64,000 nucleotides of DNA, from positions 1,843,889 to 1,907,888 of the forward strand of contig NZ_LMOB01000001.1 of NCBI RefSeq assembly GCF_001423185.1, read 5' to 3'. This document shows positions 37,700 to 46,738 of this stretch, one piece after another (positions within the stretch are counted from its first letter, which is position 1; each line of letters begins with the position of its first letter). Source of the stretch: Plantibacter sp. Leaf314. GTDB lineage: Bacteria > Actinomycetota > Actinomycetes > Actinomycetales > Microbacteriaceae. The notes below the pieces were generated by a model that searched no databases, was not told where the DNA came from, and saw nothing but the letters and a program-made list of their open reading frames with translations. The translations under genes were made by a program, and so were the position numbers.

Positions 37700-37818
37700 G
37701 GTTTCCTTCCCTCGCGGGTGGACTCCGCTGAGCCGCACCACGCCGGCGACGATAGGGACGAACGAGGACAGCACCTGTCCGCCGACGGCGAGCGCACCCG
37801 CACCAGTAGGCTTCGCGC

Positions 37819-38088
37819 ATGACGATCTGGCGCGAGCCCGGGTACCGATCCGGGCCGGTGGTGTTCGGCTGGGCATTCACAGTGATCGGCCTCGGCATAG
37901 CGGGCGGACGGCTCCTCTCATGGACCGGATCGGCTCACGACATCCACGGTGTCGTGCTGGGCGGTCTGCAGTTCGCGATGGGAGTCGGCACCCTCATATG
38001 GATCCGAGGCGTGACAAAACGCGCGCGCGAGGAGGAACGCGTCGACCGTCCCGCGGAGGACGCGACGCACCCGGAGAGCGCGCCGTGA
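37819..38088 (+). CDS. Small membrane protein, first of a coupled pair
   Basis: 89 residues, two helices (about 14-33 and 43-62) and an acidic, charged tail (KRAREEERVDRPAEDA). It ends in GTGA overlapping the start of the next gene. No family recognised. Confidence 0.6.
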   Translation: MTIWREPGYRSGPVVFGWAFTVIGLGIAGGRLLSWTGSAHDIHGVVLGGLQFAMGVGTLIWIRGVTKRAREEERVDRPAEDATHPESAP

Positions 38089-38330
38089 CGCCGGCGACGC
38101 GTCGGACTGTGGCGGTGAGGTTGGCGATCGTGTTGCTCGCGCTTGCGGCGGCGCAACTCGGAGTGCTGTTCGCGGCCGGATGGTCAGGCGACCCCGGCGA
38201 CGTCTTCCAGCTCGTCCTCGCGGTGGCGCAGCTCACCCTGGCGACCGTCCTCCTCGTGGCGGGTCTCCGCGCTGGCCGCGCCCAGAGCCCGCTGGCCGAC
38301 GATCCACCGCCGGACGCGCGAACCGACTGA
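38085..38330 (+). CDS. Small membrane protein, second of a coupled pair
   Basis: 81 residues from GTG 38085, two helices (about 10-32 and 41-63) and a polar tail. Its start is inside the stop of the preceding gene, so the two are made together and may form one complex. Function unknown. Confidence 0.6.
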   Translation: MTPATRRTVAVRLAIVLLALAAAQLGVLFAAGWSGDPGDVFQLVLAVAQLTLATVLLVAGLRAGRAQSPLADDPPPDARTD

Positions 38331-38372
38331 CGCAGCGCGCCGGAACCACCGGGAGACTGCCATGCTCGACGC

Positions 38373-38948
38373 ATGCCCCTCCCCGAGATCGAAGCACTGA
38401 CGTCGGACCGCCTCACGCTGGAGCCGCTCTCGGTCGACCATGCCGCGGCGATGGTCGACGTGCTCGCCGACCCGGCTCTGTACACCTTCACCGGTGGGGA
38501 AGCGCCGTCGCTCGACACGCTCACCACGCGGTACCGGACGCAGCTGCGGGGGCCGGCGGACGATTCGGAGGCCTGGCTCAACTGGATGGTGCGCCGCCAG
38601 GACACCGACACCCTCATCGGGTTCGTCCAGGCCACGGTGCGCGCCGAGGGTGAGGGTGGTGTGGACAAGGGCACGCTCGCTGAGATCGCCTGGGTCATCG
38701 ACCCGGCCCACCAGCGACTCGGGTTCGCCGCCGAGGCCACCAACGCGATGGTCACCTGGCTGCACGCCCACGGGGTGGAGCGGTTCGCCGCGTCGATCCA
38801 CCCGGAGCACACGGCGTCCCAGCGTGTGGCGCAGCGGCAGGGCCTGCGTCCGACGTCGACGGTCGAGGACGGCGAAGTCCGGTGGGAGTCGTCCGCCCCG
38901 GAGGCACCCGGGCAGCACGGAGGGACGAGACCCGGTCCGAAGCACTAG
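38373..38948 (+). CDS. GNAT-family N-acetyltransferase (RimJ/RimL type)
   Basis: 191 residues. TSDRLTLEPLSVDHAAAMVD starts the RimL-like fold, and the acetyl-CoA site is in AWVIDPAHQRLGFAAEATNA; HPEHTASQRVAQRQGLRP closes the domain. Acceptor unknown. Confidence 0.85.
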   Translation: MPLPEIEALTSDRLTLEPLSVDHAAAMVDVLADPALYTFTGGEAPSLDTLTTRYRTQLRGPADDSEAWLNWMVRRQDTDTLIGFVQATVRAEGEGGVDKGTLAEIAWVIDPAHQRLGFAAEATNAMVTWLHAHGVERFAASIHPEHTASQRVAQRQGLRPTSTVEDGEVRWESSAPEAPGQHGGTRPGPKH

Positions 38949-38979
38949 CGACGCGGCCGCCAGACCTCGGCGCAGTCAC

Positions 38980-39014
38980 TTGCGATGATCGCAACCCTCG
39001 GCGTAGAGTTGCGA
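38980..39014 (+). promoter_or_regulatory. Operator-promoter of the membrane protein/wHTH pair
   Basis: TTGCGA-TGA-TCGCAA (38980-38994) is a perfect palindrome, and a half-site TTGCGATCA recurs at 39009-39017. TAGAGT at 39004-39009 is a good -10 box, spaced 18 bases from the TTGCGA, which would serve as -35. Transcription would start at or next to the ATG at 39017, so the messenger is probably leaderless. The wHTH protein of the operon is the likely repressor. Confidence 0.6.
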
Positions 39015-39016
39015 TC

Positions 39017-39529
39017 ATGGAAAGTCACTTCGAGGACCCTGCGCCGGACCGACGCCCGGCATCTTCCAGCACCTCGCCGTCCGAGGCGCAGACTGCACTC
39101 GACGACATGACCCGCGATCAGCAGCACCTCGCCACCCGCATCATCACGCCGTGGTGGTACCACCCGGCGCTCGGACTCATCAGCGCCGTCTTCGCGGGCG
39201 CTCACGCTCTCCCCGGGGCCTGGCCATTGGGTGCGATCGCCCTCGGCATCGCCGCGATCCCCGTCCTGACCACGGCGTACGCCCGCACGGCTGGTGTCGT
39301 GGTGACGAAGCCGGCCGGCCCGCGGAGCCGACGGCTGCTCCTGGCGACGCTCCTCGTGCTCGTCGCCGCCATGTCCTGCAGCATCGCGTTCAAGTTCCTC
39401 GGGGTCTCCCCCTGGTGGGCGCTCATCCCGGCCGGCGTGACGTTCGTGGCGACCGTCGTCCTCGGACGCCGATACGACGAAACGCTCCGCCAGGAGATCG
39501 CCGCTCCGACGGCGCGACCCGCCCGATGA
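39017..39529 (+). CDS. Four-helix membrane protein coupled to a wHTH regulator
   Basis: 170 residues. A polar N-terminus (~1-45) precedes four hydrophobic segments, the first starting at PALGLISAVFAGAHALPG and the last at WALIPAGVTFVATVVLG. Its TGA overlaps the ATG of the regulator gene. Pairs of this kind are frequent in actinobacteria; the role of the membrane partner is unknown. Confidence 0.7.
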   Translation: MESHFEDPAPDRRPASSSTSPSEAQTALDDMTRDQQHLATRIITPWWYHPALGLISAVFAGAHALPGAWPLGAIALGIAAIPVLTTAYARTAGVVVTKPAGPRSRRLLLATLLVLVAAMSCSIAFKFLGVSPWWALIPAGVTFVATVVLGRRYDETLRQEIAAPTARPAR

Positions 39530-39843
39530 GCACACCGGCACCCGCCTTCAACGAGGTGATCCACGCGCCCCTCCGGCTCCGGATCTGCGGGCTGCTCCGC
39601 GCCGTCGACGAACTGGAGTTCTCCGTCGTCCGCGACGCCCTCACCATCGACGACGCCAAGCTCTCGAAGCATCTGAAGGTGCTGGTCGACGCCGGCCTGA
39701 TCACCCTCCGCAAGGAACGGTCGTCGACACGGACCGACTCCCGGCGCCTCACCTGGATCGCCCTCACCCCCGCCGGTTCGGTCGCCCTCGAAGCCCACCT
39801 CGCCGCCCTGTCGAGCATCGCCGCCGGGATCCCGGTGGAGTGA
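39526..39843 (+). CDS. Winged-helix transcriptional regulator
   Basis: 105 residues, a single wHTH domain: VIHAPLRLRICGLLRAVDEL, AKLSKHLKVLVDAGLI as recognition helix and the wing RKERSSTRTDSRRLTWIALT. Resembles the small MarR/ArsR-like DUF4364-type proteins. It probably binds the TTGCGATGATCGCAA palindrome of its own operon. Confidence 0.83.
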   Translation: MSTPAPAFNEVIHAPLRLRICGLLRAVDELEFSVVRDALTIDDAKLSKHLKVLVDAGLITLRKERSSTRTDSRRLTWIALTPAGSVALEAHLAALSSIAAGIPVE

Positions 39844-39982
39844 GCCGGGACACCGTCGAACCCCGGTGGTCCGTGTACGAAGACGACATCCGAACGCCCT
39901 TCGCATGGGCCGGGGACACCTACGCCGTCCGGAGCCGTCGGGGCAGACTGGCGCTCGGCGACACGCACAGACAGGAGCAGGC

Positions 39983-41146
39983 ATGCACCGCCCGACCGCG
40001 CTCGATCCCGCCGACCTCGATCGCCTGACCGCCCTCCGTCGGTGGCTGCACCGTCACCCCGAGCTCTCCGGCGAGGAGGACGGCACCGCGGCGGCCATCA
40101 CCGCCTTCCTCGCCGACACCGCGCCCGACGACGTCATGACGGGACTCGGCGGACACGGAGCGGCGGTGGTCTACCGGGGTGCCGAGCCCGGCCCCACGCT
40201 CCTCCTCCGCGCAGAACTCGACGCCCTGCCGATCACCGAGGTGACCGAGGTGCCACACCGCTCCGTGCACGAAGGCGTCGGCCACCACTGCGGTCACGAC
40301 GGCCACATGGCGATCCTCGCGGGGGTCGGCGTCCTCCTCGGGCGCCACCGACCGACGCGCGGCCGAGTCGTCCTGCTGTTCCAGCCCGCCGAGGAGAACG
40401 CCGTCGGCGCCGCAGCGGTCCTCGCCGACCCGGCCTTCGAACAGGTGCGTCCCGATCTGGCCCTCGCGCTCCACAACCTCTCCTCACTGCCATTCGGCCA
40501 GGTCGTGCTCGACGAGGGGGTCGTGAACTGCGCTTCGCGCGGGCTGCGGGTCATCCTCGAGGGCGAACCCACGCACGCGTCGGCACCGGAAGGCGGCGTC
40601 TCCCCCGCATCGGCGCTCGCGAACCTGCTCACCTCCCTGCCGGCGCTCGCGCGAGGGGACGGGATCGATGCGGACTACCGCCTCGTGACGGTGACCCACG
40701 CCGTCCTCGGCGAGCAGGCGTTCGGTGTCGCGCCCGGGCACGGCGAGCTCTGGGCGACCCTCCGCACCATGACCGACGCGGGCATGGATGCGCTCCGTGC
40801 CGACGTCGAACGCCTCGCCCTCGGAGCAGCGGACGAGCACGGCCTCCGCGTCACGTTCGAGGAGTCGGACGTCTTCCACCACTGCGAGAACCACCCGGAG
40901 GCCGTCGCGCTCCTCCGAGGCGCACTCGACCGCGAAGGGGTCTCCCACACGACGGGCGTCCTCGAGCGGGGGTCCGAGGACTTCGGCCTATTCCGGACAA
41001 TCGCCCCATCGGCCATGTTCTTCATCGGCTCGCGGCGCACGCCGGAATCACCCGCCTTGCACCACCCGGACTTCGACTTCCCCGACGAACTCATCGGCAC
41101 CGGCACCCGGGTGTTCGCCAGAGCGGTCCGCGACCTCCTGGGGTGA
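39983..41146 (+). CDS. M20-family amidohydrolase
   Basis: 387 residues. The metal-dependent hydrolase signs are LRAELDALPITE, GVGHHCGHDGHMA, LLFQPAEENAVG, and a dimerisation domain with HASAPEGGVSPA. Members deacylate N-acyl amino acids (hippurate, indole-acetyl conjugates). AGGAG lies seven bases before the ATG. Confidence 0.88.
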   Translation: MHRPTALDPADLDRLTALRRWLHRHPELSGEEDGTAAAITAFLADTAPDDVMTGLGGHGAAVVYRGAEPGPTLLLRAELDALPITEVTEVPHRSVHEGVGHHCGHDGHMAILAGVGVLLGRHRPTRGRVVLLFQPAEENAVGAAAVLADPAFEQVRPDLALALHNLSSLPFGQVVLDEGVVNCASRGLRVILEGEPTHASAPEGGVSPASALANLLTSLPALARGDGIDADYRLVTVTHAVLGEQAFGVAPGHGELWATLRTMTDAGMDALRADVERLALGAADEHGLRVTFEESDVFHHCENHPEAVALLRGALDREGVSHTTGVLERGSEDFGLFRTIAPSAMFFIGSRRTPESPALHHPDFDFPDELIGTGTRVFARAVRDLLG

Positions 41147-41193
41147 GGCGATCGTGGCGGGCCGGCGGCACCGACCACCGGCACCGCCCCACC

Positions 41194-43116
41194 TCACCGA
41201 CGGTCGAAGCCGGGATCCTCCTCGGGCCGGTCCGCGCCGACCGTCGGAGCCGTCGTCGTCGCGGTGGTGGGCGTCGATGCCGTGGCCGCCGCGGCGACCG
41301 GACGCACCCGCGCCCCGCGCGACCCGCTCCGCGACCGACGCCCGCCGGCCGAGCGCCCGTAGACGAGGTACATCGCGACACCCATGATGATCATGAGCAG
41401 CACGGTGTAGACGAAGGTGATCGACATCGAGTCGAGGTTGTTCTCGCCCTCGGTGCTCGCCTTGATCGCGATGCCGAGCGGTTCGAACAGCGGCTGGTAC
41501 AGGAACACCGCGGCGTCGTAGTCGTCGAGCAGGCTGTTGAAGTTCAGCGCCGTGATGGCCGCAGCCGTCGGCAGCACGAGCGGGAACAGCACCTTGCGGA
41601 ACGTGAACAGCGACTTCGCGCCGAGGATCCGCGCGGCGTCCTCGAGCGAGTCGGGGATCCCGGCGAACGCCGCCTTCAGCAGGCGGAGCGTGAACGGGAT
41701 CTTCACGATGATGTACGCGACGAGGAGCAGCACCGTCGTGCCGGTCAGGACCGCGCCGCCGAGCAGCGGGTTCGGCCGGTCGAACGTCATGATGAGCCCG
41801 AGCGCGATGAGGATCGTCGGCAGGATCCACGGGATATGCAGCAGGTACTCGAACGTCGCCGTGACCCGGTTGCGGTAGCGCTGGATGATCCGGGAGACGA
41901 AGAGCAGCCCGCCGACGACGATCACGGAGGCGAGGGCGCTGTAGACGATGCTGACGATGAACGGTCGGAGCACCGACGGGGTCCCGAACACGGTCACGTA
42001 GTTCGCCAGGGTGAAGTCACCGGGGGTGATCACGCCGCGCTGGATCGCCGTCGAGTCGAGGAAGGAGAACAGCACGATGAGCAGCACCGGCGTCACATAC
42101 AGGAGGAAGAGCAGGTAGGCCACGACGTGCACGACGACGCTGCCGAGGCGACTCTGGATCCGTTGCTTCTGCAGGGGCGTCGCCACCTTCGCGACCGAGA
42201 AGTACACGCCGGACTTCTCCACGCGGTTCATGATCGCGAGCAGCACGATCGTCGCCAAGCCGAGGATGATCGCGAGCAGTGCGGCGAGGTCCTGGGAGCT
42301 GGAACTCTTCGAGAACGTCACGATCATCGGCGCGACGGTCTGGAAGTCGGGACCGCCGAGCACGAGCGGCGCGGTGAGGGCCCCGAGGCCGATGAGGAAG
42401 GTCAGCACCGTCACGGCGAAGATCATGGGCCGGAGCGCCGGGAGCACGATGCGCCACAGGATCGTCCACGTCGACGCGCCCATGTTCCGGGCGGCTTCGA
42501 TGGTCTGGTAGTCGATCTTGGCGAGCGCCGAGGAGAGGAAGAGCATGTGGTTCGTCGTCGTCGCGAACGTCATCACGATGACGACGGCGAAGAAGCCCGA
42601 GAACCAGTTGGGGTCGATGTCCGGGAAGACGTTCCGCACCGCGTTGGTGACGAAGCCGTAGCGGCCGTAGATGAAGTTGTACCCGGCGGCGAGCACGATG
42701 CCGCCGTAGATGAGGGTCGTCGCGTACCCGAGCCAGAGCACCCGCGCCCCACGCACGACGAAGTACTTCGTCACGAGGACGATGAAGATCCCGACGACGT
42801 TGACCGTGACCGACAGCGTCACGGCCAGAAGGAAGCTGTTCGCGAGCGCCTTGAGGGCCCGCTCGGAGCTGAACAGCTTCTCCACCGCGCGTGCGCTGAA
42901 GTTCCCGTCGGGGAAGAAGGTCCCGACCAGGAGGTTGAGGTTCGGGAACAGCAGGAACGTGACGACGAACCAGGTGAGGACGACGATCACGATGATGGCG
43001 AGCGGCGAGCGGAACATCGGTCCGAGCGTCGAGGGCTTCCCCGAACGCCGACGACGACGGGGCTTGCCGGCGCCCGCGTCCGTTGCGGCTGCTGCAGGAC
43101 GGGTCGAGGTGGTCAT
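41194..43116 (-). CDS. ABC transporter permease, fused double-domain (iron/phosphonate type)
   Basis: 640 residues, twelve or so helices. Two permease units each carry an EAA loop: EAARNMGASTWTILWRIVLP (first) and EDAARILGAKSLFTFRKVLF (second), so the protein acts as both halves of the channel. The N-terminus is basic and the C-terminus is Ala/Thr-rich. Third gene of the operon. Confidence 0.9.
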   Translation of the reverse strand: MTTSTRPAAAATDAGAGKPRRRRRSGKPSTLGPMFRSPLAIIVIVVLTWFVVTFLLFPNLNLLVGTFFPDGNFSARAVEKLFSSERALKALANSFLLAVTLSVTVNVVGIFIVLVTKYFVVRGARVLWLGYATTLIYGGIVLAAGYNFIYGRYGFVTNAVRNVFPDIDPNWFSGFFAVVIVMTFATTTNHMLFLSSALAKIDYQTIEAARNMGASTWTILWRIVLPALRPMIFAVTVLTFLIGLGALTAPLVLGGPDFQTVAPMIVTFSKSSSSQDLAALLAIILGLATIVLLAIMNRVEKSGVYFSVAKVATPLQKQRIQSRLGSVVVHVVAYLLFLLYVTPVLLIVLFSFLDSTAIQRGVITPGDFTLANYVTVFGTPSVLRPFIVSIVYSALASVIVVGGLLFVSRIIQRYRNRVTATFEYLLHIPWILPTILIALGLIMTFDRPNPLLGGAVLTGTTVLLLVAYIIVKIPFTLRLLKAAFAGIPDSLEDAARILGAKSLFTFRKVLFPLVLPTAAAITALNFNSLLDDYDAAVFLYQPLFEPLGIAIKASTEGENNLDSMSITFVYTVLLMIIMGVAMYLVYGRSAGGRRSRSGSRGARVRPVAAAATASTPTTATTTAPTVGADRPEEDPGFDRR

Positions 43117-43123
43117 GTCGGCC

Positions 43124-44146
43124 TCAGTACTGGAGCACGTGGCTCGGGTCGATGCGCAGTTCGGCGGGCGACCCGGGGCTCAGGGCGTCCGTGCCGCTCT
43201 CCACGACCATGGCGCGCAGCCGACCGCCGACGGTCTCGACCGTGTAGGTCGAGTACGCGCCGTGGTAGGAGCGCTCCACGATGGTGCCCTGCAGCGCGAC
43301 CAGACCGGGCGGCGGTGTGCGGTGGTCATCGGCCGCCACCACGGCGACCTTCTCGAGCCGCAGGTACGCCGACGCGGACGGGTCGAGCGGCGCGCCCGCA
43401 CCCGCGAGCGCCCGGACCGTCTCCGGCGAGAGCTGGTTGATCGCGCCGATGAACGTACCCACGAACTCGGTGGCGGAGTGGTTGTAGATCTCCTCCGGCG
43501 TGCCCAGCTGCTCCACGACGCCCTGGTTGAACACGGCGATCCGGTCGCTCATCGTGAGCGCCTCTTCCTGGTCGTGGGTCACGTACATCGTCGTGATGCC
43601 GAGTTCGCTCTGCAGGCGCTTCAGCTGCTCGCGCAACTGCACGCGCAGCTTCGCGTCGAGGTTCGAGAGCGGCTCGTCCAGCAGCAGGATGCGCGGCTTG
43701 AGGACGAGTGCGCGGGCGATGGCGACGCGCTGCTGCTGCCCACCGGAGAGCTCGGCGACGTTCTTCTCGAGCTGTTCCGGGGTGAGTTCGACCTGCTCGG
43801 CGATCTCGTCGACGAGCTTCGTCGTCTCCGGCCGCTTCGTCTTCCGCACCTGCAGCCCGAACGCGATGTTCTCCCGGACGCTCATGCTCGGGAAGAGCGC
43901 GTAGTTCTGGAACACCATGCCGACACGACGCTGCTCGCTCGGCAGGCGCGTGACGGTCTTGCCGTCGATGATCAGCTCGCCCGCCGTCGGCTGGATGAAG
44001 CCGGCGAGGGTGCGCAACGCGGTCGTCTTCCCACAGCCCGACGGGCCGAGGAGGGTGAAGAACTCACCCTCCTCGATCGTCAGGTTGAGGTCCGGGATCG
44101 CCAGGTGGTCGCCGAACGCGACCTGGATGCCGTCGTAGGTGATCAT
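43124..44146 (-). CDS. ABC transporter ATP-binding protein
   Basis: 340 residues. Walker A GPSGCGKTTA, signature LSGGQQQRVAIA, Walker B ILLLDEPLSNLD and the switch histidine in MYVTHDQEEA, followed by a C-terminal TOBE-like domain. It begins directly after the stop of the binding-protein gene, with no gap, and ends 7 bases before the permease. Confidence 0.93.
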   Translation of the reverse strand: MITYDGIQVAFGDHLAIPDLNLTIEEGEFFTLLGPSGCGKTTALRTLAGFIQPTAGELIIDGKTVTRLPSEQRRVGMVFQNYALFPSMSVRENIAFGLQVRKTKRPETTKLVDEIAEQVELTPEQLEKNVAELSGGQQQRVAIARALVLKPRILLLDEPLSNLDAKLRVQLREQLKRLQSELGITTMYVTHDQEEALTMSDRIAVFNQGVVEQLGTPEEIYNHSATEFVGTFIGAINQLSPETVRALAGAGAPLDPSASAYLRLEKVAVVAADDHRTPPPGLVALQGTIVERSYHGAYSTYTVETVGGRLRAMVVESGTDALSPGSPAELRIDPSHVLQY

Positions 44147-45220
44147 CTACGGGAGGTACTCGAGCTCGGTCTTCTCGACCCAGGCACCGATGTTCTCGCG
44201 GACGAACTCGAAGTCGATGTCCTGCTTCGGCAGCGAGTCGATGAGCGCGACGACCTCCGGAAGGGCCTCGGCCTTCGCCTGCTCGTTCACCGGGTAGGCG
44301 GAGAACTCCTTCGCGAACGCACCCTGCGTCTCGGCACTGCCGAACCAGTCGATGAACTTCTGCGCCTGCTGCTCACGCTTCGTGCCGGCGATCTCGGCGA
44401 TCTGCTCGGTCACGTACGGCACGCCCGACTTCGGGGCGATGACGCCGGTCTTCGTGCCGTACTCGGCGTCACGGCTCGTGATGCCGCTGCTCGGGATGGT
44501 GCCGAAGTCGACCTCGCCGCGGGTGAGCCGGGCGTAGAGGTCGGTGCCCTCGACAGCGGGCGAACCGTTCTTGAAGTACTCCTCGACGACCTTCCAACCC
44601 TTGTCGGAGATACCCAGGTCGCCGTCCGCGTCCTTGTACGGGGCGAGCAGTCCGGCGAGGACGAGCTGCGGGGTGGCCTGGCCGAGGACGGTGTTGACCT
44701 CGTACTTGCCCTGGTACTTCGAGTCCTCCCAGAGCTCGGAGAGCTCGGTCGGCGCGTCGGCCTCGGGGATGGTGTTCGTGTCGTAGACGGTGACGATCGC
44801 CTGCTCGACGAGCGGCCAGAACGCACCGTCCTTCGGGTCGCCCGACGCCTGGTCGACCTCGCCGGACCAGGCCGGCTTGTAGGCGGTGATGGCCTCTTCG
44901 GCCTTGAGCGTCTCGAAGAACATGTTGTTCAGGCCGAACACGACGTCGCCGACGGGGTTGTTCTTCTCGGCCACGATGCGGTTCGCGAGGTCGGCGCCGC
45001 CGAGCCCGACAATCTCGATGTCGATGCCGGCCTTCTTCGCCTCAGCGGTGACCCACTCGCCGCGTCCGTCGCCGTTGGAGTTCGTGTAGACGATCAGGGG
45101 GCCGGAGGCGTCTCCCCCACCGTCGGATCCGGCGTCGCCTCCCGCGGAGCAGGCACTGAGGCCGAGCGCACCGATGACGAGGGCTGCGATGGCGAGGGAA
45201 CGGGGCGCTGAACGCTTCAC
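44147..45220 (-). CDS. ABC transporter substrate-binding lipoprotein (iron/2-aminoethylphosphonate type)
   Basis: 357 residues. A lipoprotein signal (MKRSAPRSLA, hydrophobic core, LSACSAGG with the lipid-modified Cys) and a family-1/6 binding fold opening with LIVYTNSNGDGRGEWV. With a fused permease and one ATPase this is the Fe3+/phosphonate/polyamine-like importer layout; the ligand cannot be fixed. AGGAAT precedes the start. Confidence 0.88.
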   Translation of the reverse strand: MKRSAPRSLAIAALVIGALGLSACSAGGDAGSDGGGDASGPLIVYTNSNGDGRGEWVTAEAKKAGIDIEIVGLGGADLANRIVAEKNNPVGDVVFGLNNMFFETLKAEEAITAYKPAWSGEVDQASGDPKDGAFWPLVEQAIVTVYDTNTIPEADAPTELSELWEDSKYQGKYEVNTVLGQATPQLVLAGLLAPYKDADGDLGISDKGWKVVEEYFKNGSPAVEGTDLYARLTRGEVDFGTIPSSGITSRDAEYGTKTGVIAPKSGVPYVTEQIAEIAGTKREQQAQKFIDWFGSAETQGAFAKEFSAYPVNEQAKAEALPEVVALIDSLPKQDIDFEFVRENIGAWVEKTELEYLP

Positions 45221-45365
45221 GGGATTCCTTTCGGGACGAACGCCCGGGGTTGCCGGGGTCGCCGCGCATGAGTAACGACGTTGTGACCGCTGGTGCAGTC
45301 TTCAACCTAGCGTGACGTTTCCCGGTGAACGGGAATTGAACGGATCTCGCGTGCACACTTGACGG

Positions 45366-45509
45366 GTGACCCGAAATGTCGCAGTCCGACCCGACCCGAC
45401 CGAAGCCGACACCGCCCGAGCGGGTATCACCACGGCCGAGCTCCGCCGCGATCGCATCGTGCGGGAGCGGTGCCCGAACGGCTTCATCGCCGCCGGCGGT
45501 GGCCTGCCG
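45366..45509 (+). pseudogene. Remnant of a serine hydrolase with its middle deleted
   Basis: From GTG 45366 the frame reads EADTARAG, RRDRIV, then RERCPNGFIAAGGGLPL. The intact serine hydrolase gene at 47379 has QADTSRAA, LRDRIVQEV at its start and WERCPNGFIAAGGGLALR 160 residues later. Here the two pieces are joined directly, sharing GGAG at the join, so some 160 codons are missing. It runs into the end of the convergent MOSC gene. No function expected. Confidence 0.75.
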
Positions 45510-46046
45510 CTACACCGGTGCGAGCGGTTCCCCGACTCCGTCCGGGAGCTCGACGACGATGTCGTCACCAGGACGCACGACGCCCCCGGCGAGGACGACG
45601 CCCATGACCCCCGCCTTGCGGACGGTGCGACCCTCGGCGTCCGTGCCCACCAGCTGCTTGAGGAGGCCGGGTTCGAAGCGGTCGATCTGAACGCACGGGT
45701 TCCGGAGGCCGGTCACCTGGACGACGGCGTCCGATCCGAGCCGCAGCACCGCGCCCGTGGGGAGGGCGAGCAGGTCCAGCCCCTCGGTGGTCACGTTCTC
45801 ACCCAGCTCCCCCGGCGCTACATCGGCGTCGACCTCCTCGAACAGTTCGCGGTGGATCAGGTGCACCTGGCGGAGATTGGGTTGCGTGGGGTCGCGTCGC
45901 ACACGGGACCGGTGCTGGACCGTCGCCCCGAAGTGCGCATCCCCCTCGACGCCGAGACCGGCGACGAGCGTGATCGCCTCGCGTCGAGGCTTGGAGAAGC
46001 CGTGCTCATCGTCGCTGCTCACCGAGACGATCCGGGCGTGTGTCAT
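45510..46046 (-). CDS. MOSC-domain protein
   Basis: 178 residues from ATG 46046 (GGGGTG upstream; a GTG at 46061 would add five residues). MOSC motifs include GLGVEGDAHFGATVQHRSR, GENVTTEGLDLLALP and the conserved cysteine in TGLRNPCVQID. MOSC proteins handle molybdenum cofactor-bound sulfur. Confidence 0.85.
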   Translation of the reverse strand: MTHARIVSVSSDDEHGFSKPRREAITLVAGLGVEGDAHFGATVQHRSRVRRDPTQPNLRQVHLIHRELFEEVDADVAPGELGENVTTEGLDLLALPTGAVLRLGSDAVVQVTGLRNPCVQIDRFEPGLLKQLVGTDAEGRTVRKAGVMGVVLAGGVVRPGDDIVVELPDGVGEPLAPV

Positions 46047-46184
46047 CACCCCAGTGTGCACCCGGACGGTCGGCGGCGCAGGATCACGTGAGAGCGGTTG
46101 TGGTCCTGCACCAGCCCGATGCGACGTCCGGTTCCCGCCGGCTCAGGGGGACGCGAACGGCGAAGCTGAACCGCTGAGCGAGAC

Positions 46185-46640
46185 TCAGGGGCTGACGATG
46201 GGGTGGGCCGGGTACTCGCGCAGCACCAGGGCGGTGCTGACCGGACCGAACCGCCCGATCGCGTCGATGATCTGCTCGAGGCGCTCGGGTGAGGAGGCGT
46301 GCACGTCGAGGACGAAACAGTCCTCGCCGGTGACACGGTAGATCCGGTGAATCTCCGGCAGCTCGTCGAACTCTGCCAGTGACGACTGGATCTGCGCGTG
46401 GGTCGTCCGGAGTCGGACGACGGCGTGCGTCGTGAGCCCGAGCCTCTGCGGCGACACCCGAGCTCCGTAGCCGGTGATGTAGCCGGCACGCTCGAACTTG
46501 CGGACCCGCGCCGAGACGGCCGGCTGAGACAGGTGCACGAGCCGGGCCAGGTCGGTCATCGTGGTACGCCCGTCGACCTGGAGCACGTCGAGGATCGTCC
46601 GATCCGTGCGATCGAAGGAAAGCGAAGCATCGTCCGTCAT
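46185..46640 (-). CDS. Lrp/AsnC-family transcriptional regulator
   Basis: 151 residues: N-terminal HTH (LDRTDR-type start, TTMTDLARLVHLSQPAVSAR) and the RAM ligand domain (VVRLRTTHAQIQSSLAEFDE, VTGEDCFVLDVHA). Divergent from a small hydrolase gene. A long inverted repeat spans its start codon (46624-46670), suggesting autoregulation. Confidence 0.88.
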   Translation of the reverse strand: MTDDASLSFDRTDRTILDVLQVDGRTTMTDLARLVHLSQPAVSARVRKFERAGYITGYGARVSPQRLGLTTHAVVRLRTTHAQIQSSLAEFDELPEIHRIYRVTGEDCFVLDVHASSPERLEQIIDAIGRFGPVSTALVLREYPAHPIVSP

Positions 46641-46670
46641 CTGCTTAGTAAACAACGGAGACGATGCTTC
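46624..46670. promoter_or_regulatory. 11-bp inverted repeat spanning the lrp-type gene start
   Basis: GAAGCATCGTC (46624-46634) and GACGATGCTTC (46660-46670) are perfect complements with 25 bases between them. The first arm is inside the coding sequence, the second upstream. The layout suits two Lrp dimers on one face of DNA, or a hairpin at the start of the messenger. Confidence 0.5.
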
Positions 46671-46738
46671 AGACGCTGACTGCATGGGTTCGGCTGGCAC
46701 GCTGAGGTCACATCTCCCGACAACGACGAAGGAATCCC

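Noticed and set aside
40042..45211. Very long plus-strand frames opposite the ABC transporter genes
   Set aside because: They are shadows of the three well-supported minus-strand genes; composition is Arg/Asp/Val-rich without family motifs.
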